Origin: an uncultured Ruminococcus sp.
GTDB taxonomy: Bacteria; Bacillota; Clostridia; Oscillospirales; Ruminococcaceae
Length of the DNA: 64,000 bases
Direction: 5' to 3'
Assembly: GCA_910584195.1 (NCBI GenBank)
Contig: CAJTYV010000018.1
Coordinates: forward strand, 1 to 64,000
Shown here: piece after piece, positions 6,175 to 13,335 of the stretch
Layout of the letters: each line of letters starts with the position of its first letter
Numbering within the stretch: the stretch's first letter is position 1
The notes under the pieces: generated by a model
What the model was told of the DNA's origin: nothing
What the model saw: the letters and a program-made list of their open reading frames with translations, nothing else
Databases searched by the model: none
Made by a program: the position numbers and the translations under genes

Positions 6175-6468
6175 ATGAGAATCATAACTATTTGTGGGAG
6201 CTATAGGTATAAGTCCAAAATGATAAGCGTATATCAGCAGCTTACTGATTTGGGATACATTGTGTTATTTCCAGCGATGGGATGCGAGGGACATGACAAG
6301 AAATGGTATCTGGAATTGCATACGGAAAAGATTGCAATGTCTGATGCTATATTCGTGGTAGACGTTGACCATTATGTTGGAGAAAGCACTAAGTATGAGA
6401 TGAAGAAAGCGGATGAACTTGATAAGGAAATTATATTTTATAGCAGCAACAAGTTAGGAGTCGTGTAA
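6175..6468 (+). CDS. Nucleoside 2-deoxyribosyltransferase-like / DUF4406-like protein
   Basis: The protein has 97 residues, a complete small Rossmann-like domain. ITICGSYRYKSKM gives the nucleotide-binding N-terminus, HTEKIAMSDAIFVVDVDHYVG the middle strand and Asp, and ESTKYEMKKADELDKEIIFY carries the Glu and the last helix-strand. Family members cut or bind nucleosides and nucleotide-derived signals. In phages they may remodel nucleotides or bind NAD-type defence signals; neither is shown here. The stop codon lies in the terminator loop. Confidence 0.75.
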   Translation: MRIITICGSYRYKSKMISVYQQLTDLGYIVLFPAMGCEGHDKKWYLELHTEKIAMSDAIFVVDVDHYVGESTKYEMKKADELDKEIIFYSSNKLGVV

Positions 6469-6484
6469 CAGCGGCTCTTTTCTT
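6458..6484 (+). terminator. Terminator overlapping the stop codon
   Basis: GAGTCG 6458-6463 pairs with CGGCTC 6471-6476. The loop holds the TAA stop at 6466-6468, then TTTTCTTT. Confidence 0.7.
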
Positions 6485-6511
6485 TCGCAAAATTTACAAA
6501 GGCTATTATGA
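6484..6511 (+). promoter_or_regulatory. Leader element 11, directly before the tRNA-like gene
   Basis: TTCGCA 6484-6489, 14-nt spacer with TTTACA, TATTATGA 6504-6511. The tRNA-like gene starts only 2 nt later, so this copy must act in transcription, not translation. Confidence 0.75.
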
Positions 6512-6512
6512 G

Positions 6513-6602
6513 AAACAGTTAGCTCAGTTGGCAGAGCGACACAGGCGATCGGTGAAAGCCCGAATCCTGTGTAGATCGAGGGTTCGAGTCCCTCACTGTT
6601 TC
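6513..6602 (+). tRNA. tRNA-like gene with enlarged anticodon arm, possibly Phe(GAA)
   Basis: The acceptor AAACAGT (6513-6519) pairs with ACTGTTT (6595-6601), extendable by one G-C. D-arm GCTC-AGTTGGCA-GAGC, 5-nt variable loop AGATC and T-arm GAGGG-TTCGAGT-CCCTC are canonical. The anticodon arm has 34 nt instead of 17: a 7-bp stem ACACAGG/CCTGTGT around a 20-nt loop that can form a second small stem TCGG/CCGA. The only U-anticodon-purine context is T-GAA-A, which suggests Phe. No CCA is encoded. It may be a functional odd tRNA, a decoy or a degenerate gene. Confidence 0.65.
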
Positions 6603-6647
6603 TTTTTATTTTTTCACAGCCAAAAATAAAAACGAGGAGGAAATGAA

Positions 6648-7109
6648 ATGAACAGACAAATTTACATTCATTACGGAGCAAAGCAGTTTGACCCACTGTT
6701 AAACTTCCCAATCAAAAATGAGCATTGTTGGGTAAAGCCTAAAGGCGGTTTATGGGGGTCAAGAATAAATGCCTCTTTCGGCTGGAAAGATTGGTGTGCC
6801 AGAGAAGAATTCAGAGACTGCAAAGACGATTGCTCTTTTAAGTTTGTTATGAGGGACGAAAACAAAATTGCAGTTATCAGTACATTGGCACAGCTTCGCA
6901 GATTACCTCATATTGAAAATCCAATTATACGTTCGTCGTATCTCATTGATTTTGAGAAGTGTCTGCGGATTGGCATAGATGCTATTGAACTTTGCTGGTA
7001 TGGCGAAGAATTTGAGAAGGTCGCATCCGGTGATTTATATTTTGAACTGTATGGTTGGGATTGCGATTCGATTGTGGTGTTAAACCCGGATGCCGTAATC
7101 CAGAGATGA
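6648..7109 (+). CDS. Conserved phage protein of unknown function (153 aa)
   Basis: The ATG follows GAGGAGG. The N-terminus has IHYGAKQFDP, then PIKN and KPKGGLWGSR with GWKDWC, a recurring pattern in Clostridia phage proteins. The layout of His, Gly-Leu-Trp and later Trp/Glu resembles ADP-ribosyltransferase-like folds, but I cannot confirm catalytic residues. It follows the tRNA-like gene with no terminator in between, apart from the T-tract at 6600-6610. Confidence 0.7.
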   Translation: MNRQIYIHYGAKQFDPLLNFPIKNEHCWVKPKGGLWGSRINASFGWKDWCAREEFRDCKDDCSFKFVMRDENKIAVISTLAQLRRLPHIENPIIRSSYLIDFEKCLRIGIDAIELCWYGEEFEKVASGDLYFELYGWDCDSIVVLNPDAVIQR

Positions 7110-7135
7110 AGTTTAAATTTGAAAGGAGAAAAGCA

Positions 7136-7918
7136 ATGAAGAAATTTCTAAGAAAGGCATCCCCTACAATCCTAACTTGTTTAGGGGTAATAGGTGTGGT
7201 AGGTACTGCCGTGTTGTCGGTACGGGCTACGCCAAAAGCACTGGCACTTATTAAAGTCAAAAAAGACGAGCTGGAAGCTGATAAGCTGACTCCACAGGAG
7301 CTTATAGAGGCAACATGGAGATGTTATATTCCATCGGCTTTGGTTGGGGCATCTACAATCGCCTGTATAATCGGTATTGGCGTATTGGATAGGCGCAATC
7401 AGGCAGCATTAACCAGTGCTTACGCCATGCTTAATGAATCTTACAAACAGTACCGACAGGCAGCTAAAAAGGTCTATGGAGCGGATGCGGACGATAAAAT
7501 CCATGCCGAGATGGCTAAAGACGCAATGATAGCTGATAATGGTTGGGGCTATCAGACCTACAACATGGATATGGATACAGAAAGCGAGCGTATTCTGTGT
7601 TACGACATGTTCTCCAAAAGATATTTTAATACGACTATGGCAGCGGTAATCAACGCCCAGTATCACATTAACCGTAATCTTCAGCTCCGTGGATATTGCT
7701 GTTTAAACGAATATTACGAGTTCCTGGGCATCAATGGAGTCGATCTTGGCGATGAAATGGGTTGGAATATACAGGAAATGTATGAGGGCGGCGAGATGTG
7801 GCTTGATTTCGATAACCGAAAAACAGCTCTTGAAGATGGTCTTGAATGCGTGGTCATTTCGGGATATGAACCGCAGCAATTTGGAGAAGAGATACTTGGA
7901 GAAATAAAGGAGGGGTGA
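7136..7918 (+). CDS. DUF6353 membrane protein, copy 1
   Basis: The protein has 260 residues; start chosen behind GAAAGGAG. Two hydrophobic segments (about residues 8-26 and 58-80) flank the family motif VRATPKAL and the TWRCYIP segment, followed by a helical region with YAMLNESYKQYR and a C-terminal domain with DLGDEMGWNIQ. Family function is unknown. Paralogues lie at 9317 and 12255 in the same direction, each with its own small neighbours. It overlaps nothing and is followed at 5 bp by the gene at 7924. Confidence 0.85.
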   Translation: MKKFLRKASPTILTCLGVIGVVGTAVLSVRATPKALALIKVKKDELEADKLTPQELIEATWRCYIPSALVGASTIACIIGIGVLDRRNQAALTSAYAMLNESYKQYRQAAKKVYGADADDKIHAEMAKDAMIADNGWGYQTYNMDMDTESERILCYDMFSKRYFNTTMAAVINAQYHINRNLQLRGYCCLNEYYEFLGINGVDLGDEMGWNIQEMYEGGEMWLDFDNRKTALEDGLECVVISGYEPQQFGEEILGEIKEG

Positions 7919-7923
7919 CTCTT

Positions 7924-8133
7924 ATGGAAGAGAGAAAACTGACAAAGGAAGACATTATGGACATTGCAGTAGGTGCTGGAATTATATTTGTAACTGGATT
8001 TGTTGCATACAAGCTTGGCGTGGACAGTGGTAAAAAGCAGTATCAGAAAACTATGATAAGGCTTGCCAGGAATAACGGCGAGATATGGCGTATCGTAGAT
8101 AGAGACCATAGACTTACGGTAACGTATTTCTAA
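7924..8133 (+). CDS. Small membrane protein (69 aa)
   Basis: I chose the ATG at 7924, eight to nine bases after AAGGAGGGG; a GTG at 7915 is too close to that site. One membrane helix (IAVGAGIIFVTGFVAYKLG) is followed by a GKKQYQ motif and a basic soluble tail. Encoded directly after DUF6353 copy 1, so it may be its partner. Confidence 0.7.
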   Translation: MEERKLTKEDIMDIAVGAGIIFVTGFVAYKLGVDSGKKQYQKTMIRLARNNGEIWRIVDRDHRLTVTYF

Positions 8134-8161
8134 GTCGCAAAATTTACAATCACTATTATGG
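8134..8161 (+). promoter_or_regulatory. Leader element 12
   Basis: GTCGCA 8134-8139, 14-nt spacer with TTTACA, TATTATGG 8154-8161. It precedes the gene at 8179. Confidence 0.65.
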
Positions 8162-8178
8162 AAAGGAGGTAACGCTTT

Positions 8179-8346
8179 ATGGGAAGAAGCAGCATCATTA
8201 AAGTTCTTGGAACGGTAGTGACCGTAGTTGGATTGGCAGCAAATTTGCTGTCCGACTGGGTTAAAGACCAGCAGATGAACGAAAAGATTGAAGAAAAGGT
8301 CAATGAAGCGATTGCCAAAAGAGATAAAGAAAACGAGGAGTCCTAA
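8179..8346 (+). CDS. Small membrane-anchored protein with charged tail (55 aa)
   Basis: The ATG follows AAAGGAGG. A hydrophobic helix (IIKVLGTVVTVVGLAANLL) is followed by a Lys/Glu coiled-coil tail that ends in Glu-Glu-Ser encoded by the terminator arm. Same architecture as the genes at 3315 and 22865. Function unknown. Confidence 0.7.
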   Translation: MGRSSIIKVLGTVVTVVGLAANLLSDWVKDQQMNEKIEEKVNEAIAKRDKENEES

Positions 8347-8363
8347 CAGGGACTCTTCTTTTC
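8338..8363 (+). terminator. Terminator overlapping the stop codon
   Basis: GAGTCC 8338-8343 pairs perfectly with GGACTC 8350-8355. The loop contains the stop codon, then TTCTTTTC. Confidence 0.75.
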
Positions 8364-8381
8364 TGTCTGAAGGAGAGCGCT

Positions 8382-8687
8382 ATGTCTAAGCATGAACAAG
8401 TTATTTTGATTATCGAAGATTATATTTTCGATATCACAGAACCACAGCGAAATTGGGATAAACATTGGTTCAAAGAAGTTAGTTATCAAAGATGGGCTGG
8501 TAACGAACTTTTAAATCGTGTCCGTAGAAATCCGGAGAAAGACCCTATTGATATCATATCGGATTTTGTAATAAAGACGCGTGAATTTTCCTCAAAAGAC
8601 CATGAGGACAAAGGAGATCGGCAGATATTTAGTATTGCTTATGAAATGGCAACGGACATCTTGGAAATCATAAGATGTTTAAATTAA
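8382..8687 (+). CDS. Unknown soluble protein (101 aa)
   Basis: The start follows GAAGGAG. A mixed helical protein with acidic N-terminus (IIEDYIFDITEP) and WAGNELLNRVRRNPEKDPIDII. No motif or family recognised. Possibly a host-interaction protein, as it sits in the small-gene array. Confidence 0.6.
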   Translation: MSKHEQVILIIEDYIFDITEPQRNWDKHWFKEVSYQRWAGNELLNRVRRNPEKDPIDIISDFVIKTREFSSKDHEDKGDRQIFSIAYEMATDILEIIRCLN

Positions 8688-8716
8688 CAATTCAAAATTG
8701 AAAGGAGAAAACAATT

Positions 8717-9265
8717 ATGAAGGTAACAAGAAAGGTGCAGTTCAAAACAAATGAAATCAGTGTAGGAGATCAGATTAGCGTAAAGCTCCACGGCTTCGGC
8801 AAGTTTACGGCAACTGCGCAGAAGGTAACAGATAAAGGAATTCTTTTTCTGTTTGATGAGGTAATTGCCCGGCATTCGATGAATGGATCTAGCACGAACG
8901 AGGGCGGATTCGACGGTTCTGATATGAAGCGGTGGTTGAATGAGGTTGTTCTTCGTGCATTTCCTGAGAAGCTGAGAAACAAGGTAACGGAGATTACGTT
9001 GCCTACATACGGCGAGATATTCGGTCATGATGATTTCTATGAAAACTTTGAGCCGGATAATGATGAGCAGTTTGAGATGATGAAGCGGCGCGGAAACAGA
9101 GTCTGTGACTTCGAGGATGACTGGTGTTGGTGGTGGCTTCGCAATGCTACCAAAGAAAACGTTTCTTCGGCTGTTTTCGCCATTGTGGGCAGCGGTGGCA
9201 ATACGTACTGCCGCGGCGCTTCGTACTCTTCCGGGGTTCGTCCGGAGTTCTGGCTGGTTAGATAA
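8717..9265 (+). CDS. DUF6273 / C-type-lectin-like domain protein
   Basis: The protein has 182 residues. The N-terminal beta-rich part (ISVGDQISVKLHGFG) leads into a domain with SDMKRWLNE, LPTYGEIFG, WWWLRNAT, FAIVGSGG and the terminal GVRPEFWLV. This pattern matches DUF6273, a fold related to the C-type lectin/FGE-like domains that display variable binding surfaces. It may bind a ligand or host factor. Unlike diversity-generating retroelement targets, no reverse transcriptase or template repeat is present in the window. Confidence 0.8.
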   Translation: MKVTRKVQFKTNEISVGDQISVKLHGFGKFTATAQKVTDKGILFLFDEVIARHSMNGSSTNEGGFDGSDMKRWLNEVVLRAFPEKLRNKVTEITLPTYGEIFGHDDFYENFEPDNDEQFEMMKRRGNRVCDFEDDWCWWWLRNATKENVSSAVFAIVGSGGNTYCRGASYSSGVRPEFWLVR

Positions 9266-9268
9266 TCG

Positions 9269-9295
9269 CCGCCCCCTGTGGGCGGTTTTATATTT
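9269..9295 (+). terminator. GC-rich hairpin terminator
   Basis: CCGCCC 9269-9274 pairs with GGGCGG 9280-9285 around CCTGT, then TTTTATATTTTT. Confidence 0.85.
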
Positions 9296-9316
9296 TTGAA
9301 AGGAGAAAAGCCACTT

Positions 9317-10087
9317 ATGAACACAAAACCAATATCTAAGGCTATTCGGAACATGGAAGATGCTCTTAGAAAACACAGTCCGGAGATACTTACCGGAATC
9401 GGTATTGCCGGAATGATTACAACAACTGTTCTGGCAGTCCGGGCAACGCCTAAAGCTCTGGTTTGCATTGACGAGAGGAAAGATGATCTTGAAGTAGAGA
9501 AATTGCCGCCGAAAGAGCTTATTCTCGCTACGTGGAAATGTTATATTCCTGCAACGGCGATCGGTACGGCATCCGTACTTTGTCTCATCGGAGCAAGCTC
9601 TGTGAATGTCCGTAGAAGAGCCGCATTGGCGACTGCATATAGCCTGTCGGAATCGGCATTCCGGGAGTATCAGGAAAAAGTCGTTGAGGCTATAGGCGAA
9701 AAGAAGGAAGAATCAATACGGGACTCAGTTGCCAAAGAAAAGATTGAGCAACATCCCGTAAGCACGCAGCAGGTCATTATCACGGAAAGAGGCAATACTC
9801 TTTGTTACGACTCTGCATCCGGAAGATATTTCAAGTCAGACATGGAGAAGCTGAAAAAAGCTGAGAATGAGTTGAATCGGCGGATGCGGGATGAGATGTT
9901 TATATCCTGGAATGACTTTAACTACGAGGTAGGTCTGCCGCATATGAGTATGGGCGATGACCTTGGCTGGAATATCGATACTGGATATTTGGAACTGCGG
10001 TTCAGTTCACAGATTGCTGATGACGGGACACCTTGCCTGGTAATCGACTACCATGTAGAACCCAGATACGATTTCCGTAACGGCTAA
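9317..10087 (+). CDS. DUF6353 membrane protein, copy 2
   Basis: The protein has 256 residues, starting at an ATG behind AAAGGAG. It is closely related to copy 1: KHSPEILTGIGIAGMITTT, VRATPKAL, TWKCYIPATAIG and the C-terminal MGDDLGWNID are shared landmarks, with the same two hydrophobic segments. The soluble middle is diverged. It has its own transcription unit, being preceded by a terminator and followed by leader element 13. Confidence 0.85.
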   Translation: MNTKPISKAIRNMEDALRKHSPEILTGIGIAGMITTTVLAVRATPKALVCIDERKDDLEVEKLPPKELILATWKCYIPATAIGTASVLCLIGASSVNVRRRAALATAYSLSESAFREYQEKVVEAIGEKKEESIRDSVAKEKIEQHPVSTQQVIITERGNTLCYDSASGRYFKSDMEKLKKAENELNRRMRDEMFISWNDFNYEVGLPHMSMGDDLGWNIDTGYLELRFSSQIADDGTPCLVIDYHVEPRYDFRNG

Positions 10088-10090
10088 AAA

Positions 10091-10118
10091 TTCGCAGATT
10101 TTACAAGCACTTTAATGG
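10091..10118 (+). promoter_or_regulatory. Leader element 13
   Basis: TTCGCA 10091-10096, 14-nt spacer with TTTACA, TTTAATGG 10111-10118. It precedes the gene at 10160. Confidence 0.7.
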
Positions 10119-10159
10119 AGAGAACCACTAATTTTTCTTAACACGAAAGGAGAACAAAA

Positions 10160-10444
10160 ATGGAACCTAATGAAATGATGGTTAATGAAGAGGTAGTTGA
10201 AACAGCAACAGAAGCAACCGAGGAGATCGTGAAGAAGAGTTCTGGCAAAGGATTCAAGATCGCAGCCGGTGTTGGTCTGGCAATCGTGGTTGGCGGGTTA
10301 GCCGTTAAGTACGTTATCATTCCGACAGCGAACAAGATCAAGGCGAAGAAGCAGCAGAACTCCACTCCGATTGACGTGGAGGCAGAGGTAGTTGACGAGG
10401 ACAGCACCGAACCGGAAACCGAAGAAGAGGATTCCGAGGAGTAA
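10160..10444 (+). CDS. Small single-span membrane protein with acidic ends (94 aa)
   Basis: The start follows AAAGGAG. An acidic, low-complexity N-terminus, a glycine-rich hydrophobic helix (IAAGVGLAIVVGGLAVKYVII) at about residues 34-54, a short basic stretch (KIKAKKQQ) and a very acidic tail (EPETEEEDSEE). The basic patch after the helix implies a cytoplasmic C-terminus. Function unknown. Confidence 0.7.
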   Translation: MEPNEMMVNEEVVETATEATEEIVKKSSGKGFKIAAGVGLAIVVGGLAVKYVIIPTANKIKAKKQQNSTPIDVEAEVVDEDSTEPETEEEDSEE

Positions 10445-10478
10445 TTAAAAACGGAATAAGGAAATAGTCGTTCTGGCT

Positions 10479-10514
10479 AAGGGAAAGTATCTGTAACAAG
10501 GTGCTTTCCCTTTT
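10479..10514 (+). terminator. Hairpin terminator
   Basis: AAGGGAAAG 10479-10487 pairs with CTTTCCCTT 10504-10512, then TT. The loop is 16 nt. Confidence 0.65.
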
Positions 10515-10542
10515 GTTGTTTGGAACGGACTGGAGGTGTTTT

Positions 10543-10749
10543 ATGAACAGATACAGTTATAAGGGTCCTGTCATGGAATTTGAACAGTGCGTTTCAAATA
10601 ACTGGGAAGGAACCACTTATGCCTCGTCTGAGAAGAAAGCAAGGAGTAATCTGGCTTATCAGTATAAGAGGCAATTCAATAAAATAGCCGCAACAAGAAT
10701 AACTCTTCCAGGAAAACTGATGGAAGTATGGAAAGGAGAAAAACCATGA
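10543..10749 (+). CDS. Conserved small phage protein (68 aa)
   Basis: The ATG at 10543 follows TGGAGG. Landmarks YKGPVMEFEQCVSNNWEG, YASSEKKARSNLAYQ and ITLPGK recur in small Clostridia phage proteins as I remember them. A compact basic soluble protein, possibly nucleic-acid binding. Its end overlaps the next start by 4 bp. Confidence 0.75.
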   Translation: MNRYSYKGPVMEFEQCVSNNWEGTTYASSEKKARSNLAYQYKRQFNKIAATRITLPGKLMEVWKGEKP

Positions 10750-11300
10750 ACAAAATTGATTGTGATTGGATATTTGGTTTTGGGATGATGGTAGTCGGTC
10801 TTGTTGGACTTGGTTACGGGATCGGCGTCCATTGTAAGATGAAAAAGCTTTGTGAGAAGCTGGATACAACGATTGAGGATTTGTCGAATGACGTTCCTAT
10901 TGATATTCCGAAGGAAGTCGTTGATCAGGCAGTGGAAAGAGCTGCTGAGAGGCGTGCCCGTTATGCTGTGGATAATGCAGCGGCAGATGTTATCAGCAAG
11001 ATCAAGGCCGACATTCACAGCGAGGTTTCTTCTGCTGTATCGGATGAGCGAAAGAGAATTTCGGAACAGGTCACGGATAAGATTGCAGAGAAAGTGTCCA
11101 AAATTGACGAAGACGAGTTGCGCAAGGATGTTGTCAACAAGGCAAAAGAACAGATTGCCGCAAAATTTGACAATAAGCTCGATGATATTCTGGAGGACTT
11201 CAACTCGAACCTCAGCAATGTTTCGAGGATTTACAGATCTATTGCGCAGACTATCGCTGGGACACAGAATGCGAGAGATGTGATGTTTAAGATGGTATAG
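10746..11300 (+). CDS. Membrane-anchored coiled-coil protein (184 aa)
   Basis: The ATG at 10746 overlaps the previous gene's stop. An N-terminal membrane helix (IFGFGMMVVGLVGLGYGIG) is followed by more than 130 residues of charged helix with heptad-like spacing (KADIHSEVSSAVSDERKRI and following). It probably forms a membrane-tethered oligomeric rod. Precise role unknown; adjacent genes suggest a membrane-associated early complex. Confidence 0.75.
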   Translation: MNKIDCDWIFGFGMMVVGLVGLGYGIGVHCKMKKLCEKLDTTIEDLSNDVPIDIPKEVVDQAVERAAERRARYAVDNAAADVISKIKADIHSEVSSAVSDERKRISEQVTDKIAEKVSKIDEDELRKDVVNKAKEQIAAKFDNKLDDILEDFNSNLSNVSRIYRSIAQTIAGTQNARDVMFKMV

Positions 11301-11314
11301 GAAGGAGAATGACA

Positions 11315-11950
11315 ATGGCAACGGAAGAATATGGAGGGAACTCCCACAAAATGAAGGATGAGCAGAAGGCTCTCCCTGACAAATCATCAGAAAAAAAGAA
11401 GGCTGAAAAGGTTATAAGCGGTGCCGCCAAGCCTAAGAAGAAAGGTGAGATACAGAAGTTCGCTGATGTCTTCATTTCGGAAGATGTCGGAAACGTAAAA
11501 TCTTATATTTTTATGGAGGTGCTCGTTCCGGCAGTAAAGAAAGCAATCTCGGACATCGTAACGAATGGTGTTGATATGATTCTTTACGGAGAGACCAGGC
11601 AGAAGAAAAACTCTAATACAACGAAGGTTTCTTACGGGAAGTATTACGGGAACGGCGGAGATCAGGAGCGTCGGAGCAGCAGTTACCGACAGTCGGGACG
11701 GACGGGTTTTGATTATGATGACATTATATTTGAAACCCGTGGCGATGCAGAGTCGGTTCTGGATGCCATGAACGAGATCATCAGCCAGTACGGAGTTGTG
11801 AGCGTTGGCGATCTGTACGATCTTGCGGCTGTATCTACCGATAACTTTGCGGTGAATAAGTACGGCTGGACGGATATTGCCGGGTGCAAGGCAGTGAGGG
11901 TACGTGATGGTTATATTCTCAAATTGCCGAAAGCATACCCGCTGAATTAA
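11315..11950 (+). CDS. Conserved phage protein of unknown function (211 aa)
   Basis: I chose the ATG at 11315 rather than 11309, which is too close to GGAAGGAG. The first 45 residues are Lys/Glu-rich and disordered. The rest is folded with VKKAISDIVTNGVDMILYG, a Gly/Ser/Tyr-rich linker and a C-terminal domain with SVGDLYDLAAV and KYGWTDIAGCKAVRV. Common in Clostridia phages near DUF6378. Function unknown. Confidence 0.75.
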   Translation: MATEEYGGNSHKMKDEQKALPDKSSEKKKAEKVISGAAKPKKKGEIQKFADVFISEDVGNVKSYIFMEVLVPAVKKAISDIVTNGVDMILYGETRQKKNSNTTKVSYGKYYGNGGDQERRSSSYRQSGRTGFDYDDIIFETRGDAESVLDAMNEIISQYGVVSVGDLYDLAAVSTDNFAVNKYGWTDIAGCKAVRVRDGYILKLPKAYPLN

Positions 11951-11964
11951 GGAGGAAACATGCA

Positions 11965-12258
11965 ATGGCTGAAACAATGTTAAGGCGTGATCAGATTTTG
12001 GATACCGCCAAGACCATCATCAATGGGGAACGTGAAGGTACATACGGAAAGGCAGAGGACAGCTTTGCTTCTATCGGTGCACTGTGGAGTGCGTATCTGA
12101 AGCATGAAGTCACTCCTACGGACGTCGCGAACATGATGGTCTTGATGAAGGTAGCTCGTAATATATCCGGTGTCTACAAGGAAGACAACTGGATTGATAT
12201 TTGTGGATACGCCGCATTAGGCGGAGAAATTCAGGAAAAGGAGAATAAGCAGAAATGA
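11965..12258 (+). CDS. DUF6378 family protein (97 aa)
   Basis: The ATG follows AAGGAGG. A helical soluble protein with AKTIINGEREGTYGKAEDSF, ALWSAYL, VTPTDVANMMVLMKVAR and DNWIDICGYAALGG, which are the DUF6378 landmarks. Family function is not established. The pattern resembles MazG-type all-helical nucleotide-binding folds. It overlaps the next gene by 4 bp. Confidence 0.8.
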   Translation: MAETMLRRDQILDTAKTIINGEREGTYGKAEDSFASIGALWSAYLKHEVTPTDVANMMVLMKVARNISGVYKEDNWIDICGYAALGGEIQEKENKQK

Positions 12259-13220
12259 AAAAAGAAGAAATCATGAATAAGATGAACGGAGTTTTCAGTA
12301 ATGTCAGCTTCAAGATGAAGAAGCACAGCCCGGAGATTCTTATGGTGGCTGGTGTTGCTGGTGTGGTCGTGAGTGCTGTTATGGCGTGCAAGGCGACTCT
12401 TAAAGTCGATGCGATTATGGACGAGACCAAAGAGAAGATGGATAAGGTCCATGAAGCAGAAGAGACCGGAACCACAGATGCCGGAGAGGATTACTCCAAA
12501 GAAGATGCGAAGAAGGATACGGTAATTGTGTACGCACAGACAGGTCTCAAGCTGGCGAAGACTTATGCGCCTGCGGTTGCGATTGGAGCTTTGTCGATCA
12601 CGAGTATCCTTGCATCGAACAATATTCTTCGTAAGAGAAATGTGGCGCTGGCAGCGGCTTATGCGACAGTTGACAAGAGTTTCAAGGAATACCGCAGCCG
12701 TGTGATCGAGAAGTTTGGTCAGGAAATTGACCGGGAACTGAAGTACAACATCAAAGCCGAAAAGGTAACGGCTACCGAAGTGGATGAGGAAACCGGAAAA
12801 GAGAAAAAGGTCAAGAAGAATACCTTTGTAGTGAATCCGTCCGATGTGAGCGGCTATGCCCGATTCTTTGAGAAGTATACGGTTGATGAGGATGGGAACT
12901 CGATTCTGAATCCCCACTGGGAGCCGAACAACGAGTACGACATCATGTTCATCAAAGCACAGGAGAACTATGCAAATGATTTGCTCAGGGCAAAGAAGCG
13001 TCTGTTCCTGAATGATGTGTATGAGATGTTGGGGCTGCCCCGTACCAAAGCTGGTCAGGTTGTAGGCTGGATTTATGACAAAGACAATCCTGTTGGCGAC
13101 AATTATGTTGATTTCGGATTGTATGCGGACAACCTGAGCTATTCTGATTTCGCAAATGGTTTCGATACGGCGATTTTGTTGGATTTCAATGTTGATGGCA
13201 ACATTTGGGAGATGATGTGA
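12255..13220 (+). CDS. DUF6353 membrane protein, copy 3
   Basis: The protein has 321 residues and is the longest of the three relatives. KKHSPEILMVAGVAGVVV, MACKATLKVDAIMDETKEK and a second hydrophobic segment (YAPAVAIGALSITSIL) match copies 1 and 2, but about 60 extra residues sit between the landmarks. The C-terminus has MLGLPRTKAGQVVGWIYDKD. An internal Met at 12273 is an alternative start, but the ATG at 12255 has AAGGAG 13 nt upstream. Function unknown. Confidence 0.85.
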   Translation: MKKEEIMNKMNGVFSNVSFKMKKHSPEILMVAGVAGVVVSAVMACKATLKVDAIMDETKEKMDKVHEAEETGTTDAGEDYSKEDAKKDTVIVYAQTGLKLAKTYAPAVAIGALSITSILASNNILRKRNVALAAAYATVDKSFKEYRSRVIEKFGQEIDRELKYNIKAEKVTATEVDEETGKEKKVKKNTFVVNPSDVSGYARFFEKYTVDEDGNSILNPHWEPNNEYDIMFIKAQENYANDLLRAKKRLFLNDVYEMLGLPRTKAGQVVGWIYDKDNPVGDNYVDFGLYADNLSYSDFANGFDTAILLDFNVDGNIWEMM

Positions 13221-13271
13221 AGGAATGGACTGGACGGTATCGGTTCAGGAGATTGGTGCCGGACGATGACT

Positions 13272-13310
13272 GACTATCCTTGCCTCGGACCAAAGGAGAT
13301 GAGGATAGTC
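13272..13310 (+). other. Stem-loop without T-tract between two genes
   Basis: GACTATCCT 13272-13280 pairs perfectly over 9 bp with AGGATAGTC 13302-13310 around a 21-nt loop. It is followed by TAATTATATTT rather than a T run. It could be a weak terminator, a processing site or a leader structure for the hydrolase gene. Confidence 0.5.
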
Positions 13311-13335
13311 TAATTATATTTGAAGGGAGTTTCAC

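Noticed and set aside
8717..9300. Diversity-generating retroelement suggested by the lectin-like protein
   Set aside because: I found no reverse transcriptase and no second copy of the C-terminal coding sequence in the window.
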